Positions 1 to 9,257 are shown, numbered from the stretch's first letter. The stretch: DNA of 64,000 bases from Prevotella sp. UBA2725 (GCA_002353825.1 DEKJ01000003.1:1-64000), one strand, 5' to 3'. Notes: generated by a model not told the origin, from the sequence alone. Translations and numbers: made by a program.

Positions 1-260
1 ATCTTACGGCCTACCTGGGTGATGGCACCGTCGATGATGCCGCTACGTTTGATACGGTTGGCAGTCGGGATGCTGCATCCGAAGGTATCGGCGATTCCCT
101 TGATGCCATAGACTAAGTGCCTTGGCTTTTCGTCATCCGTAGAGTGGTTGATAGACTTGTCGGACAAAACCGACACATTGCTCATGAGGAAGATAAATTC
201 CTCTCCGGTCATTGCACAAACGTGCTTTTGAAGAAGATCGTTTAAATTATAGGTCTTCAT
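1..260 (-). CDS. DUF3853 family protein, C-terminus outside the window
   Basis: The reverse strand is open from an ATG at 260 to the window edge, giving the first 86 residues. It is clearly related to the intact protein at 17444-17779: both have an early MTGEE segment and a later GI.GIA..FGCS..TANRIK..G.ID.AITQ stretch, a helix-turn-helix-like core. Such proteins are known from Bacteroidetes mobile elements near integrases and replication genes, where they probably act as small DNA-binding or excision factors; this role is inference. Its presence suggests that a second mobile element lies to the left of the window. Confidence 0.7.
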   Translation of the reverse strand, partial: MKTYNLNDLLQKHVCAMTGEEFIFLMSNVSVLSDKSINHSTDDEKPRHLVYGIKGIADTFGCSIPTANRIKRSGIIDGAITQVGRK

Positions 261-342
261 ACGAAAGTTTAGTTAGATTAGTAATCAGTTTAGTGCCCTA
301 ATCGACACCACGTTATCCAGGTTGTCAAAAGATTGACGATTG

Positions 343-373
343 CAAAGGTAGGTATATTTCAACTACAATCAAG
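343..373 (-). promoter_or_regulatory. Probable promoter of the left-edge DUF3853 gene
   Basis: Read on the reverse strand, TACCTTTG at 350-343 matches the Bacteroidetes -7 box TAnnTTTG. The -33 match about 20 bp further up is weak. It would leave a leader of roughly 75 nt before the ATG at 260. Confidence 0.45.
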
Positions 374-537
374 GGTACACCCAAACAAAATGCGAATATA
401 AAGCGGTTTTTCTTGAAAATAGTCGTTTTTCGGCTCAAAACACCCTCTTTGGCTACCACTATTTAGGTGAAGACGATGCTTCCTCAATCTACAAAATTCC
501 ACTATTCAAAAAATATTTTTAAAATTTCTCTTGAAAA

Positions 538-570
538 GTTGATATAAATCAAAATATTTGTATATATTTG
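538..570 (+). promoter_or_regulatory. Promoter driving the candidate RNA at 580-943
   Basis: TATATTTG at 563-570 fits TAnnTTTG, and GTTG at 538-541 is a near match to the -33 TTTG at a 21-bp gap. No convincing reading frame starts directly after it; a 9-codon frame at 583 is the only one close by. Confidence 0.5.
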
Positions 571-579
571 CAACCGAGA

Positions 580-943
580 ACCATGCTCGAAGCCATGGCG
601 GGGTGCTGTTAGCAATAGCAGAAGCCCGCAAGGGTGGGAAAGAGATGCTCATGAGGAGCTTCTTGGCATTGGGGATTATATATATGATTAAGGCGTTTAC
701 TTGACGCTTTGTTCTTGACACTCTGAAATCTCGCAAGTTTCAATCTCTGTCAGGAATGAGGCAACGGTAGATGTCCATGGGTGTGTTATCACCGAGCCAA
801 AGGTGTGCCTTAATTTATTAAGGTATACCGATGGTGTGATATACATATCGGCGTGGGCTTCTGCGTTGCTCGTTCTACAGAGATGGGCAATGCGAGAGCC
901 TCAGTGCGTGGGACGGGTGACTGTAAGACTCCCACGCTTTTTT
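580..943 (+). ncRNA. Candidate structured non-coding RNA of about 360 nt
   Basis: The segment lies between a good promoter and a Rho-independent terminator and has no supported gene. It contains several short self-complementary stretches, for example CCTTAA..TTAAGG near 810-825, and a GCGTGGG at 852 that could compete with the terminator arm. The downstream gene starts only about 70 bp after the terminator, so this may be either a free RNA or an attenuating leader of that gene. No known RNA family was recognised. Confidence 0.4.
906..943 (+). terminator. Rho-independent terminator of the candidate RNA
   Basis: GCGTGGGA at 906-913 pairs with TCCCACGC at 930-937, followed by six T residues. 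Confidence 0.7.
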
Positions 944-1016
944 CGTGTATATCAACCAGAAAAAGAACCGTCTCATCTGCGGGAGTAATGGGATTCAATG
1001 CCTTTCTTATTTTTTT

Positions 1017-1817
1017 ATGTCTTTTAGAGATTTCAGATCTTACGAAGGAAGAGGCCGTTATATAAAATATAGTGAGGATCTCACTATAGAAGGACAATTA
1101 TGCAAGTATATGCCTACCCGCCTTTTTCTCGATGCATTAACATATCATTATATTTACCTTGCATCTCCTACACAATGGGATGATCCTATGGAAACACAAT
1201 ATATGAATTGGTTAAGGAATAATTACTATCAGTCAGCTCCCCAAATGGCAAGAGAACTACTTAACTATTCAGTATTTGCAACTTGCTTCATGATGAATAA
1301 TGGAATAAATGAGGAAGTTCTTTGGAATAATTATTCTCATGGTAGCAGTATGTGCGTGAGAGTTACGATAGATGTCAATCCTCTTTTTGATGAATTACTT
1401 TCCACTTCTCATGATGATGGCGATCTGTATATTTCTAAAATAGATTATCGAACGCGTAAAGCAATCAAAACTGATGCAGAAGAGGAAAAGACTGCCAATA
1501 AAGGTGACATCTATATTAATAACTTCAGCATGAAGCAGATTGCTTACATGTACGAGCAAGAAGTAAGGTTGAGTCTCCTAATCAACAATAATCTTAAAGA
1601 TAAGTCTAAACGAATAGAAGATTTCGATTGGGCGAAATGTATTAATCATGTTACTCTGCCTCCCATCAATAGAAAGATGAAGGATGCATATGAGAAAAGA
1701 ATATTGAACATCGCTACATATCAGCAGATAAAATACATTAATAAAGATATAATAATAAAGCGTTCCAATCTTTATGATCCTGATGAGGATGATATGGAAT
1801 CTCAAATAATTCTTTAG
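1017..1817 (+). CDS. DUF2971-like protein
   Basis: The protein has 266 residues and no signal peptide or membrane segment, so it should be cytoplasmic. The pattern is that of the DUF2971 family: an N-terminal L.KY....LFLDAL.....YLASP..WDDPMET segment, then a VLWNNYSHGSSMCVRVTID segment that matches the family's 'W..Y...H.G.C..F' signature. The function of this family is not established; members often sit in defence or abortive-infection neighbourhoods. The ATG at 1017 was chosen over an in-frame ATG at 945 because the latter begins inside the tail of the terminator. It is the first gene before the zinc-ribbon array, 62 bp upstream, and may share its transcript. Confidence 0.6.
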   Translation: MSFRDFRSYEGRGRYIKYSEDLTIEGQLCKYMPTRLFLDALTYHYIYLASPTQWDDPMETQYMNWLRNNYYQSAPQMARELLNYSVFATCFMMNNGINEEVLWNNYSHGSSMCVRVTIDVNPLFDELLSTSHDDGDLYISKIDYRTRKAIKTDAEEEKTANKGDIYINNFSMKQIAYMYEQEVRLSLLINNNLKDKSKRIEDFDWAKCINHVTLPPINRKMKDAYEKRILNIATYQQIKYINKDIIIKRSNLYDPDEDDMESQIIL

Positions 1818-1879
1818 ATTCTTATATATCAGAGGTTGTAAAAAATCATTTCGTTAGGAATATCAAATTTGCGTAATAT

Positions 1880-2839
1880 ATGTTTTGTAAGAAATGTGGT
1901 CATGAAAGACAAGTAGGAGAAAAGTTCTGCCCCGTATGCGGGACTCCTTTTCCCATGGATGATGTTCAAGTAAACCAAGCAGTAGAAACCTCTGCAAAAA
2001 ATGAGGTTAGAACTGATGACGAAGTGTCGGTTGCTTCAACTAAAGTAACTCAAGACTCTATTAGCAAAGAGGAAAATGAAGCCAATATGAAATCATCTCC
2101 TCAAACTGAAAAAACTCAGTCTGTTCAAGACAGGGAAGATGAGTCTTTCGGTCAAGTAGATGAGGAATCCGCACAGAAAGAAGATAAGTCTTTTAAGGAG
2201 GTAACTGTTGCCTCGACTAAAGCTGCTACTCGTTCTAATACAAAGAAGCGTGCTTCAAGGGCTAAAAGAACACCTACGAGGGCTTCTAGTACCCAAAAAG
2301 TTAGTAGCCAAGAAGAGGCTACTAACGAAGTCATTCCTCAAAAGCTAGGTCTTGTTTCTATAGGTATGATGCTATTGTTTATGCTTGTCCTCGCCTATAA
2401 ATTCCTATTTGGGGGCTCATTGAACTTTTGGACATGGTTTATCCTGGGAGCTGGTGGTATAACTGTTTATCAAATGTATAAAGGCATAACCAAGCATACT
2501 GCTTCACCTATGATGTTAAAGATTGGCAGTTGGGCTCTTGGTGCCTTAATCTTCTTAGTTTTCTTTATCGGCTCAGGAGGTGGTACATTCGACAATAGTT
2601 CTGTAGAGGATTGCATCAAATCTAATCTGGAGGGAAGATATGGTTATACAGAAGTACATGTTACCTCTCTAGACGAAATTGATGATACGAAAGATAATAT
2701 CGTCTATCACTATAAAGCAGAATTTAAGCAAATGGGAATGAGAAACACCCAAAGCGGTAATATAACGTTTTATAGCAACGGCGATGTCAAGGACTTTACG
2801 ACTCTTAATGATATTCATCTTGTCGGTAATGGGCAATAG
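1880..2839 (+). CDS. Zinc-ribbon membrane protein, array member 1 (type A head)
   Basis: The 319-residue protein opens with a single zinc ribbon (CKKCGHE, then CPVCG, residues 3-21). A long charged, low-complexity linker rich in S, T, E and K follows (about 25-155), then three hydrophobic segments (about 157-175, 178-196 and 212-230). A short C-terminal domain of about 85 residues comes last. With zinc ribbons inside, the tail would lie in the periplasm. The C-terminal domain was not recognised. It is the first of nine related genes on the same strand and is followed after 29 bp by a type B gene. Function unknown; a role in sensing or in assembly of an envelope complex is a guess. Confidence 0.75.
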   Translation: MFCKKCGHERQVGEKFCPVCGTPFPMDDVQVNQAVETSAKNEVRTDDEVSVASTKVTQDSISKEENEANMKSSPQTEKTQSVQDREDESFGQVDEESAQKEDKSFKEVTVASTKAATRSNTKKRASRAKRTPTRASSTQKVSSQEEATNEVIPQKLGLVSIGMMLLFMLVLAYKFLFGGSLNFWTWFILGAGGITVYQMYKGITKHTASPMMLKIGSWALGALIFLVFFIGSGGGTFDNSSVEDCIKSNLEGRYGYTEVHVTSLDEIDDTKDNIVYHYKAEFKQMGMRNTQSGNITFYSNGDVKDFTTLNDIHLVGNGQ

Positions 2840-2868
2840 TGTTTTCTAAAGTAAACGGCGTCTCAAAT

Positions 2869-3645
2869 ATGAAATGTAAGTATTGTGGCACAGAGTTGCC
2901 TAAAGGTACTAAGTTCTGCACGAACTGTGGTAAAGACCTCAGTAGTTTGCGGAAATGCGTGAAGTGTGGCAAGATCATAGACGATGACGCCACCTTCTGT
3001 CCTTATTGTGGAGCAGAGCAACCGGTCTACTTAGAAGATAGTCCCTATAAGAAATGGATTAAGATTATCGTAGCTATTATTGTTTTAGCTGGTGTAGGAG
3101 CCGGAGTGTACTTCTATCATGAAAACCAAATAGAGAAGCAGAGACAAACAGTCATAGCAGACAGTATAGCTGCTCAAGACTCGATCAAAAGAGTAGAGCA
3201 AGAGCAAGCTGCTATCGCTAAGGCCAAAGCTGACTCTACCCATAGAGCCGATTCTATTGCAGCTGCAAGAAAGGCTGCGGAATCTGCCGTCATCCTTAAT
3301 GGCGAATTTGTTAAGAAAGACTTTACACTTGCAGGTGACATTACCCAAGGAGACGATGTCGCCCATATCGTTCTCCATGTTACAATCTTCAATGATAAGC
3401 ATGTAAAAGTTGTCAGAGATGTCACATGGCATAATCCGGAATTATACGATGACCATAATCGTATTTATGATGATGCATATATCACCAATGAATATAATGG
3501 AAAAAATACTGGTATTGAATGGGTTTCAAATGACGGAGATTGTATTAGCAGTCTTATTCCACAAAATGAAATGGGTGTATCGTGGGAATATAGTTGTGGT
3601 TATGACCAAGGCGGTTTCGACGGGACCTTAACTTTACAAAAATAG
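2869..3645 (+). CDS. Double zinc-ribbon membrane protein, array member 2 (type B head)
   Basis: The 258-residue protein starts with two zinc ribbons in tandem (eight Cys in four CxxC pairs, residues 3-48). One membrane segment follows (about 62-82), then a coiled-coil-like A/K/E/D stretch (about 88-148) and a C-terminal beta-rich domain of about 110 residues. That domain has the look of an immunoglobulin-like fold (DVAHIVLHVTIFNDKHVKVV). The ATG at 2869 was chosen over an upstream GTG because all five type B genes begin with the same MKCKYCG. Positive residues before the membrane segment put the ribbons in the cytoplasm. Function unknown. Confidence 0.75.
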   Translation: MKCKYCGTELPKGTKFCTNCGKDLSSLRKCVKCGKIIDDDATFCPYCGAEQPVYLEDSPYKKWIKIIVAIIVLAGVGAGVYFYHENQIEKQRQTVIADSIAAQDSIKRVEQEQAAIAKAKADSTHRADSIAAARKAAESAVILNGEFVKKDFTLAGDITQGDDVAHIVLHVTIFNDKHVKVVRDVTWHNPELYDDHNRIYDDAYITNEYNGKNTGIEWVSNDGDCISSLIPQNEMGVSWEYSCGYDQGGFDGTLTLQK

Positions 3646-3652
3646 TAACATT

Positions 3653-4798
3653 ATGTTTTGCAAGAAATGTGGACATGAAAGGGTGAATGGCGAGAAGTTC
3701 TGCCCAGTGTGCGGTACACCATTCCCCGTAGATGAAAATACCAAAGACGAGAACTTCCCCGCTAAGAATGAGGCTTCTCCTCTTCAGAAAGATTCCGAAG
3801 AGCAGAAACCCTCGGAGCCTGTGGTGCAGTACTGCAAGAAATGCGGTACCAAACAGGAAAACGGGATGAAGTTCTGTCCTGTTTGTGGTGAGCCATACCT
3901 GGATGAAAACGGAAAGCCTTACCTGAAGGGAAGGCAGAAGGATATCGCCGATGCCAAAGAAAAGGTCAAATCAACTATCAGCGACCTGTCTGATAAAGGA
4001 AAGAACATAGCCGACAATATTGGCGAAAAGATATCCACAGCAACAAGCGAAGGGCAAAAGCAAGTCAAGGAGAAAGTATTGCCGCAAATATCTCAAGTTG
4101 TCACTCAGGCTAAAGAAACAGACTGGGAAGAGCAAGCGAAAAACGGGAAGGAGAAAGCGGATGCTTTCCTTAACGATTCGGCCATGACGACAAAGTGGGC
4201 AAAAATTACTGCCGTTGCAGCTACAGTCCTGTTCTTTGTTATCAATGGATTCAATTCCATCTGGTTATGGTATGTCATTCTTATTATCATGCTACTCATC
4301 GCTTTCCTTCCTCAAAAGGGACAGAACGAAGCTGAGGTAGCAGCAAAACATAAGAAGATTTTTATAGCAACCGCGTGTCTTGCCGGATGCCTTATCTTCC
4401 TTGGCCCAATAAGAGCTAGCGATTCAAACAGTTCTGATACAGATGAAGCTTCCTATACTGAAGGGGACGAATCCAATGACAACGGTTCTTCCGCTGAGGA
4501 AACCGAATCGACTTCTGATGCAGAGCCTGTAATATTCAACACGCCAGCCGATGTTATAGGGTATTTGAGTGGTAAAGGATTCACATACAATGGCCATACA
4601 TTAAGGATAAGAACGGATGGAATCAGTATTGATGATCAACAGTTAACCGGAGCTATCGAAGTTACAGAATGTTCAGGCACTCAAGCTGTCATAACCGCAT
4701 CTTCTCCATATTCAGGCTCTCAAAACACCGTGGTAGTAGATTCAAGTACGGGTACTATAACTGATAAAGACGGAACTGTATTCACTCTCTCTAATTAA
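3653..4798 (+). CDS. Zinc-ribbon membrane protein, array member 3 (type A, two ribbons)
   Basis: The 381-residue protein has a zinc ribbon at residues 3-21 and a second, CKKCGTK/CPVCGEP, at about 62-82. An amphipathic helical region (about 95-170) with a KEKVLPQISQVV motif comes next, then two or three membrane segments (about 180-255), an acidic low-complexity linker and a C-terminal domain of about 90 residues. DNA from 3815 to 4402 is nearly identical to 5788-6375 in member 5, while the C-terminal parts are unrelated. That is strong evidence of recent duplication or gene conversion of the conserved part. It starts 7 bp after member 2. The C-terminal domain was not recognised. Confidence 0.75.
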   Translation: MFCKKCGHERVNGEKFCPVCGTPFPVDENTKDENFPAKNEASPLQKDSEEQKPSEPVVQYCKKCGTKQENGMKFCPVCGEPYLDENGKPYLKGRQKDIADAKEKVKSTISDLSDKGKNIADNIGEKISTATSEGQKQVKEKVLPQISQVVTQAKETDWEEQAKNGKEKADAFLNDSAMTTKWAKITAVAATVLFFVINGFNSIWLWYVILIIMLLIAFLPQKGQNEAEVAAKHKKIFIATACLAGCLIFLGPIRASDSNSSDTDEASYTEGDESNDNGSSAEETESTSDAEPVIFNTPADVIGYLSGKGFTYNGHTLRIRTDGISIDDQQLTGAIEVTECSGTQAVITASSPYSGSQNTVVVDSSTGTITDKDGTVFTLSN

Positions 4799-4814
4799 AG
4801 ACGAATATTAAACC

Positions 4815-5630
4815 ATGAAATGTAAGTATTGTGGCACAGAGTTGCCTAAAGGTACTAAGTTCTGCACGAACTGTGGCAAAGACCTCAGCAGTTTGCGGAA
4901 GTGCGTGAAGTGTGGCGAGATCATTGATGATGATGCCACGTTCTGTCCGTATTGTGGGTCGGAACAACCGGTGTATGAGGAAGACAATCCTCATAAGAAA
5001 TGGATTTGGACCGTTATAATAATCCTCGTCATAGGTGGAGGTGCCCTGGGCTATTATTTCTTATCAGGAGGTCATGGCCAAACATCGGATGTAGCAGCCG
5101 TAAAAGATTCAATACCTGATAGTACTGAACATGTTGATACAACTGTGGCTATAGCTGATCAAGAAAATGTAGAAGAAATTGACACTGCTGGTCTTCCAAG
5201 TATTGACGGCGTGTCTCCTGGTGAACTAAGCAGCATATTGAATCAAGAGGATTGGAATGAGGAAGAAGCAATAGCTATGGTTAAAGAGTTCTATCGACTA
5301 TATATCGTAGATTTCGATAGATCTGCAATTAACAGTACTATTTTTAACCATAATGTTCTATACGTCGCAAGTGATCATCGAAGAGAATGGAGGGATAATC
5401 TTAATGAATACGGAATAGATTTGGGAATGGGCGGATTAACTAGAGAACAAAGCAGTGACAGAACCCAATATGGCGTCAAGTCTGTAGAATCTGATAAAGT
5501 TGGCATAGTGAAGGTCATTTTGACACCAAATGATGGTAGTGGTGAGCGAACTCTATATGTAGGGGTAGAGCCTACGTATACTACCAGTGGTGGCTATTAC
5601 ATAGGATTTACTACATTTGATGAGATCTGA
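4815..5630 (+). CDS. Double zinc-ribbon membrane protein, array member 4 (type B head)
   Basis: The 271-residue protein has the double ribbon (residues 3-48), one membrane segment (about 61-80), an acidic linker, and a C-terminal domain of about 135 residues unlike that of member 2. The first 170 bases are almost identical to those of member 2. The C-terminal domain (about 130-271) looks like an alpha+beta NTF2-like or DUF3828-like fold, with helices around EEAIAMVKEFYRLY and then strands; this is a weak assignment. It forms the second A/B pair with member 3. Confidence 0.73.
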   Translation: MKCKYCGTELPKGTKFCTNCGKDLSSLRKCVKCGEIIDDDATFCPYCGSEQPVYEEDNPHKKWIWTVIIILVIGGGALGYYFLSGGHGQTSDVAAVKDSIPDSTEHVDTTVAIADQENVEEIDTAGLPSIDGVSPGELSSILNQEDWNEEEAIAMVKEFYRLYIVDFDRSAINSTIFNHNVLYVASDHRREWRDNLNEYGIDLGMGGLTREQSSDRTQYGVKSVESDKVGIVKVILTPNDGSGERTLYVGVEPTYTTSGGYYIGFTTFDEI

Positions 5631-5652
5631 TAAAAAATCTGTAAGTTATAGT

Positions 5653-6903
5653 ATGTTTTGCAAGAAATGTGGACATGAAAGACAAGCCGGAGAGAAGTTC
5701 TGCCCTGTGTGCGGGACTTCTTTTCAGGATGATGCGGAGAAACAAGGAACCTCTGCTGAGATTTGCTCGGAAGAGCCAATATCTTCTGAGCCTGTGGTGC
5801 AGTACTGCAAGAAATGTGGTACCAAACAGGAGAACGGAATGAAGTTCTGTCCTGTTTGTGGTGAGCCATACCTGGATGAAAACGGAAAGCCTTACCTGAA
5901 GGGAAGGCAGAAGGATATCGCCGATGCCAAAGAAAAGGTCAAATCAACTATCAGCGACCTGTCCGATAAAGGAAAGAACATAGTCGGCAATATTGGCGGA
6001 AAGATGTCTACTGCTACAAGCGAAGGGCAAAAGCAAGTCAAGGAGAAAGTATTGCCACAAATATCTCAGGTTGTCACTCAGGCTAAAGAAACAGACTGGG
6101 AAGAGCAAGCGAAAAACGGGAAGGATAAAGCAAATGCTTTCCTTAACGATTCTGCCAAGACGACAAAGTGGGCAAAAATTACTGCCGTTGCAGCTACAGT
6201 CTTGTTCTTTGTTATCAATGGCTTCAATTCCATCTGGTTATGGTATGTCATTCTTATTATCATGCTACTCATTGCCTTCCTTCCTCAGAAGGGACAGAGC
6301 GAAGCTGAGGTAGCAGCCAAGCATAAGAAGATTTTTATAGCAACAGCCTGTCTTGCCGGATGTCTTATCTTTCTGGGTCATATAGGAGCAGGCGATTCAA
6401 GCAGTTCCGATTCAGATTCAGATGATTCGTCAAATGGACTATTCCACGAAGAATCTGCTATGGATAAATTTAAGTCAACGATCACGTCAGCATCTTACAC
6501 GACACCAATCTACATGAAGACTATCTATGGAGGTTGGTATGCAAGGCCACAGGAAACCGATGACAGAAGTGAAGCAAATGACTTCTCATACAATTGGACT
6601 TTGGTCTTCTACCCTGATGATGACAGTAATACTGGATCAGCTTCATTAATACCGTTTACGCTTGATAATACGGGCTACTCTACAACGGCGGAGCTGAATT
6701 TCCAATTTGAAATAGAAGGCGATATGATAAACCTTTACAATGGCAAGCACGTCATCGGTGGCGGCAGTACTGACGATATTCATCTCCAGGTAGAAGATGA
6801 TGGAGACAATGTAAAGTTAGTCGGACATTTCAGAGATAGGCAGCGCGAGTTTAAGAAAAGCAACATAAGCGTTAATAGAGACCAGCATCACTATGCTAGA
6901 TAA
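5653..6903 (+). CDS. Zinc-ribbon membrane protein, array member 5 (type A, two ribbons)
   Basis: The 416-residue protein repeats the layout of member 3: a ribbon at residues 3-21, a second ribbon at about 58-78, an amphipathic region, and paired membrane segments (about 172-215 and 232-250). It then has a Ser/Asp-rich linker and a C-terminal domain of about 135 residues rich in aromatic and beta-strand patterns. The conserved block at 5788-6375 mirrors 3815-4402 in member 3. The ATG at 5653 is preferred over 5617 because it aligns with the MFCKKCG start of every type A gene. The C-terminal domain is not recognised; its layout could fit a lipocalin-like or carbohydrate-binding beta fold. Confidence 0.73.
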   Translation: MFCKKCGHERQAGEKFCPVCGTSFQDDAEKQGTSAEICSEEPISSEPVVQYCKKCGTKQENGMKFCPVCGEPYLDENGKPYLKGRQKDIADAKEKVKSTISDLSDKGKNIVGNIGGKMSTATSEGQKQVKEKVLPQISQVVTQAKETDWEEQAKNGKDKANAFLNDSAKTTKWAKITAVAATVLFFVINGFNSIWLWYVILIIMLLIAFLPQKGQSEAEVAAKHKKIFIATACLAGCLIFLGHIGAGDSSSSDSDSDDSSNGLFHEESAMDKFKSTITSASYTTPIYMKTIYGGWYARPQETDDRSEANDFSYNWTLVFYPDDDSNTGSASLIPFTLDNTGYSTTAELNFQFEIEGDMINLYNGKHVIGGGSTDDIHLQVEDDGDNVKLVGHFRDRQREFKKSNISVNRDQHHYAR

Positions 6904-6929
6904 ATAAAGCCAATTCATATAGTACGATT

Positions 6930-8051
6930 ATGAAATGTAAGTATTGTGGAGCAGAGGTACCTGATGGCTCAAAGTTTTGCCCTAGTTGTGGCAAGGACCT
7001 CTCAAATGTAAGGAAGTGTGTGAAATGTGGCGAGATCATCGATGACGACGCCACCTTCTGTCCACATTGTGGAGCAGAGCAACCCGTGTATGATGAGAAG
7101 AAGAGTAACAAGCCGATAATCTTAGTAGCAGTTTTCCTTGTCATTGCGGCTATCGGTGTAGGAGCGTGGTATTTCCTTTCACATCAGAACAAGAAGACTG
7201 GATCAATCCTAACAGCACCCCTCTCAAAAGTTGTAAAAGAGAAAGTATTGCCGATGAAGGTTGTTACATTCGTCATCAGCGATGGTCAGCCCCCTATTGT
7301 TGGAGGCCAAGTTAACAACCCGACAAAAGATCACAGCTTCCGCAAAGGTATTGCCTTTTCGTCTAATAAAGATAACCTAAGTGTAACTGCAAATACAAAT
7401 TTTGAGGTCCCGACAGATTGTAACGCCGATTATAATGATACTCGTTATTTCGATTGTACAGAAGGTTGTGAAGAACAATGGACTGCGTCAATAAGATATC
7501 TCCCTAATGGTGGTACCTACTATGTGAGAGCGTTTGTTATTGATACGCAAACGAACAAGGTGACTTATGGTAATATTGAGACTGTGCAAGTGCCAGATAT
7601 CCGGAGAAATAATAACCAAACAAATGACTATGCCAATGTCTGGTATTCCGAGGATTATGATCTCTTCGATCTCAAGACTGATGAGTTGATAGATAACACG
7701 TACTATTATTCCTCAAATGAGAATCCCGATTATATGGGAGTTGGGCAAAAGGGAACCTATAATACTTTCTATAAATTTCGGACGAAGTATAGCTATCGTT
7801 TATGGCATCAGGGAAGTTCTGGTCTTGCATTACCAATTATGACTTATAAGAAAGGTAAGGTATTAGTGGAGAATGCCCCAAACTCAGGTTTCATATTGCG
7901 TTATGCCATTAATGATCTAAGTGGAGATCCAGACGATTTCAGTACCGGCTACAACGGAGGTATCAGTGTGCAAAAAGGAGATGTCGTTATCTGCTACTTT
8001 ACAGATGAATCAGGAGATTTCTCCTACCTAAATTGGTATAAGGTATTATAA
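6930..8051 (+). CDS. Double zinc-ribbon membrane protein, array member 6 (type B head)
   Basis: The 373-residue protein has the double ribbon (3-48), one membrane segment (about 59-78) and the longest ectodomain among the type B proteins. The stretch at about 105-225 resembles a fibronectin type III-like domain (repeated aromatic strands, then a YYVRAFVIDTQTNKVTYGN segment typical of Bacteroidetes Fn3-like repeats). The last 130 residues form another beta-rich domain. It also carries a short KEKVLPMKVV motif after the membrane segment, similar to the KEKVLPQ motif of the type A proteins. It forms the third A/B pair with member 5. Confidence 0.73.
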   Translation: MKCKYCGAEVPDGSKFCPSCGKDLSNVRKCVKCGEIIDDDATFCPHCGAEQPVYDEKKSNKPIILVAVFLVIAAIGVGAWYFLSHQNKKTGSILTAPLSKVVKEKVLPMKVVTFVISDGQPPIVGGQVNNPTKDHSFRKGIAFSSNKDNLSVTANTNFEVPTDCNADYNDTRYFDCTEGCEEQWTASIRYLPNGGTYYVRAFVIDTQTNKVTYGNIETVQVPDIRRNNNQTNDYANVWYSEDYDLFDLKTDELIDNTYYYSSNENPDYMGVGQKGTYNTFYKFRTKYSYRLWHQGSSGLALPIMTYKKGKVLVENAPNSGFILRYAINDLSGDPDDFSTGYNGGISVQKGDVVICYFTDESGDFSYLNWYKVL

Positions 8052-8235
8052 ACCATAATTGTCGAACTATATAGTGACCGAATTATTTTGTTAAGCATAG
8101 GATTGAAGTCGTAGATCTCAATCCTAAAGTTTGGATAAAGGTTATAGCAGTTTGGTTTGGATGAGCAGTGACATGCGATTAGATATAAGACTTGGCGGTA
8201 ATGCTCCTTGGTAAAAATTTTAAAAGAGTATAAAT
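8052..8235. other. Gap in the A/B alternation of the zinc-ribbon array
   Basis: These 184 bases sit where a type A gene would be expected between two type B genes. No zinc-ribbon remnant was found in any frame. The segment is AT-rich, with no clear terminator. Confidence 0.5.
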
Positions 8236-9204
8236 ATGAAATGTAAGTATTGTGGAGCGGAGGTGCCCAAAGAGTCACAGTTCTGTCCTAACTGTGGCAA
8301 AGACCTCTCGAAGCTAAGAAAGTGTGTGAAGTGTGGCGAGATCATTGATGACGACGCCACCTTCTGCCCGCATTGCGGGGCAGAGCAACCGGTGTATCTT
8401 GAAGATACAACAAGACGTAGATGGCTCATTCCCGTCATTGTCATCACCATACTAATTATTCTCGGTGTTGGTGGTTATTATCTTTGGAGTAATGGGATAT
8501 TTGACTCACAAAAGTCAAACAATGCCATCGCTTCTAAAGATACAACGACAGCCGTTGCTAATACAGATTCTGTAAGCCAGGACAAAGAGACATTGTCAGA
8601 AGAAGAGTGTAAGGCGATGATAAAGAAGATAATACCACAGATTATGAAGTGGGTTAGTAATGGATATACACAAGATGTCTTCAGACCACGGCAAGCAGAA
8701 TCTTTTCTCTCTCCAAATAAATTCATTTTGACGAAAAGCAAACATACTTGGGGTATGGAAATTGAATATTTCGATGAAGAGGAAAATGGATTTGATAATA
8801 AATATACGAATGTTACTTCAGAAGACTACGTCTATACTCTCAATGCGAAATATACCCCCAATAACAGAGTCTATGATCAGTCTTGGGCATCAGAAGTATT
8901 TCCGACTGGTAAATATTATCTTGCTGTGGCCTTTGCTTGGTCAGGAAATTCCTTCTTTATTAATTCAACAATTGCAGATGCTACGGGTGCTCAGATCGAC
9001 TTAGCCTATCCGAAATCCTTATCTAAATTCGTGAAAGATTATCTCAAGGAACTTGGGTATAGAAAAGATACAGAAGCTAGTCAAGATGGTCAAGAATGGT
9101 TTTCCAGGAAATCGGATAACCCTGATGAATATTCCGCAATGGTTACTCCTTTTCATGCAGGAAATACAGAAGGTTTGAGATTCCAGATAGTAGGTAATGG
9201 ATAA
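8236..9204 (+). CDS. Double zinc-ribbon membrane protein, array member 7 (type B head)
   Basis: The 322-residue protein has the double ribbon (3-48), a membrane segment (about 61-80), a short Thr/Asp linker and a C-terminal domain of about 205 residues unrelated to the other members. This domain starts with a helical segment (EEECKAMIKKIIPQIMKWV) and continues as mixed alpha/beta; no family was recognised. It is the only type B gene without a type A partner directly upstream. Confidence 0.73.
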   Translation: MKCKYCGAEVPKESQFCPNCGKDLSKLRKCVKCGEIIDDDATFCPHCGAEQPVYLEDTTRRRWLIPVIVITILIILGVGGYYLWSNGIFDSQKSNNAIASKDTTTAVANTDSVSQDKETLSEEECKAMIKKIIPQIMKWVSNGYTQDVFRPRQAESFLSPNKFILTKSKHTWGMEIEYFDEEENGFDNKYTNVTSEDYVYTLNAKYTPNNRVYDQSWASEVFPTGKYYLAVAFAWSGNSFFINSTIADATGAQIDLAYPKSLSKFVKDYLKELGYRKDTEASQDGQEWFSRKSDNPDEYSAMVTPFHAGNTEGLRFQIVGNG

Positions 9205-9257
9205 ATGCGTTTTCGAATGGCAATAAATTATCGAATAGATTATTAAATAAAACGGCT

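Noticed and set aside
506..736. 76-codon reverse-strand frame in the RNA candidate region
   Set aside because: No family likeness, no promoter in the right direction, and it overlaps the promoter and RNA candidate on the other strand.
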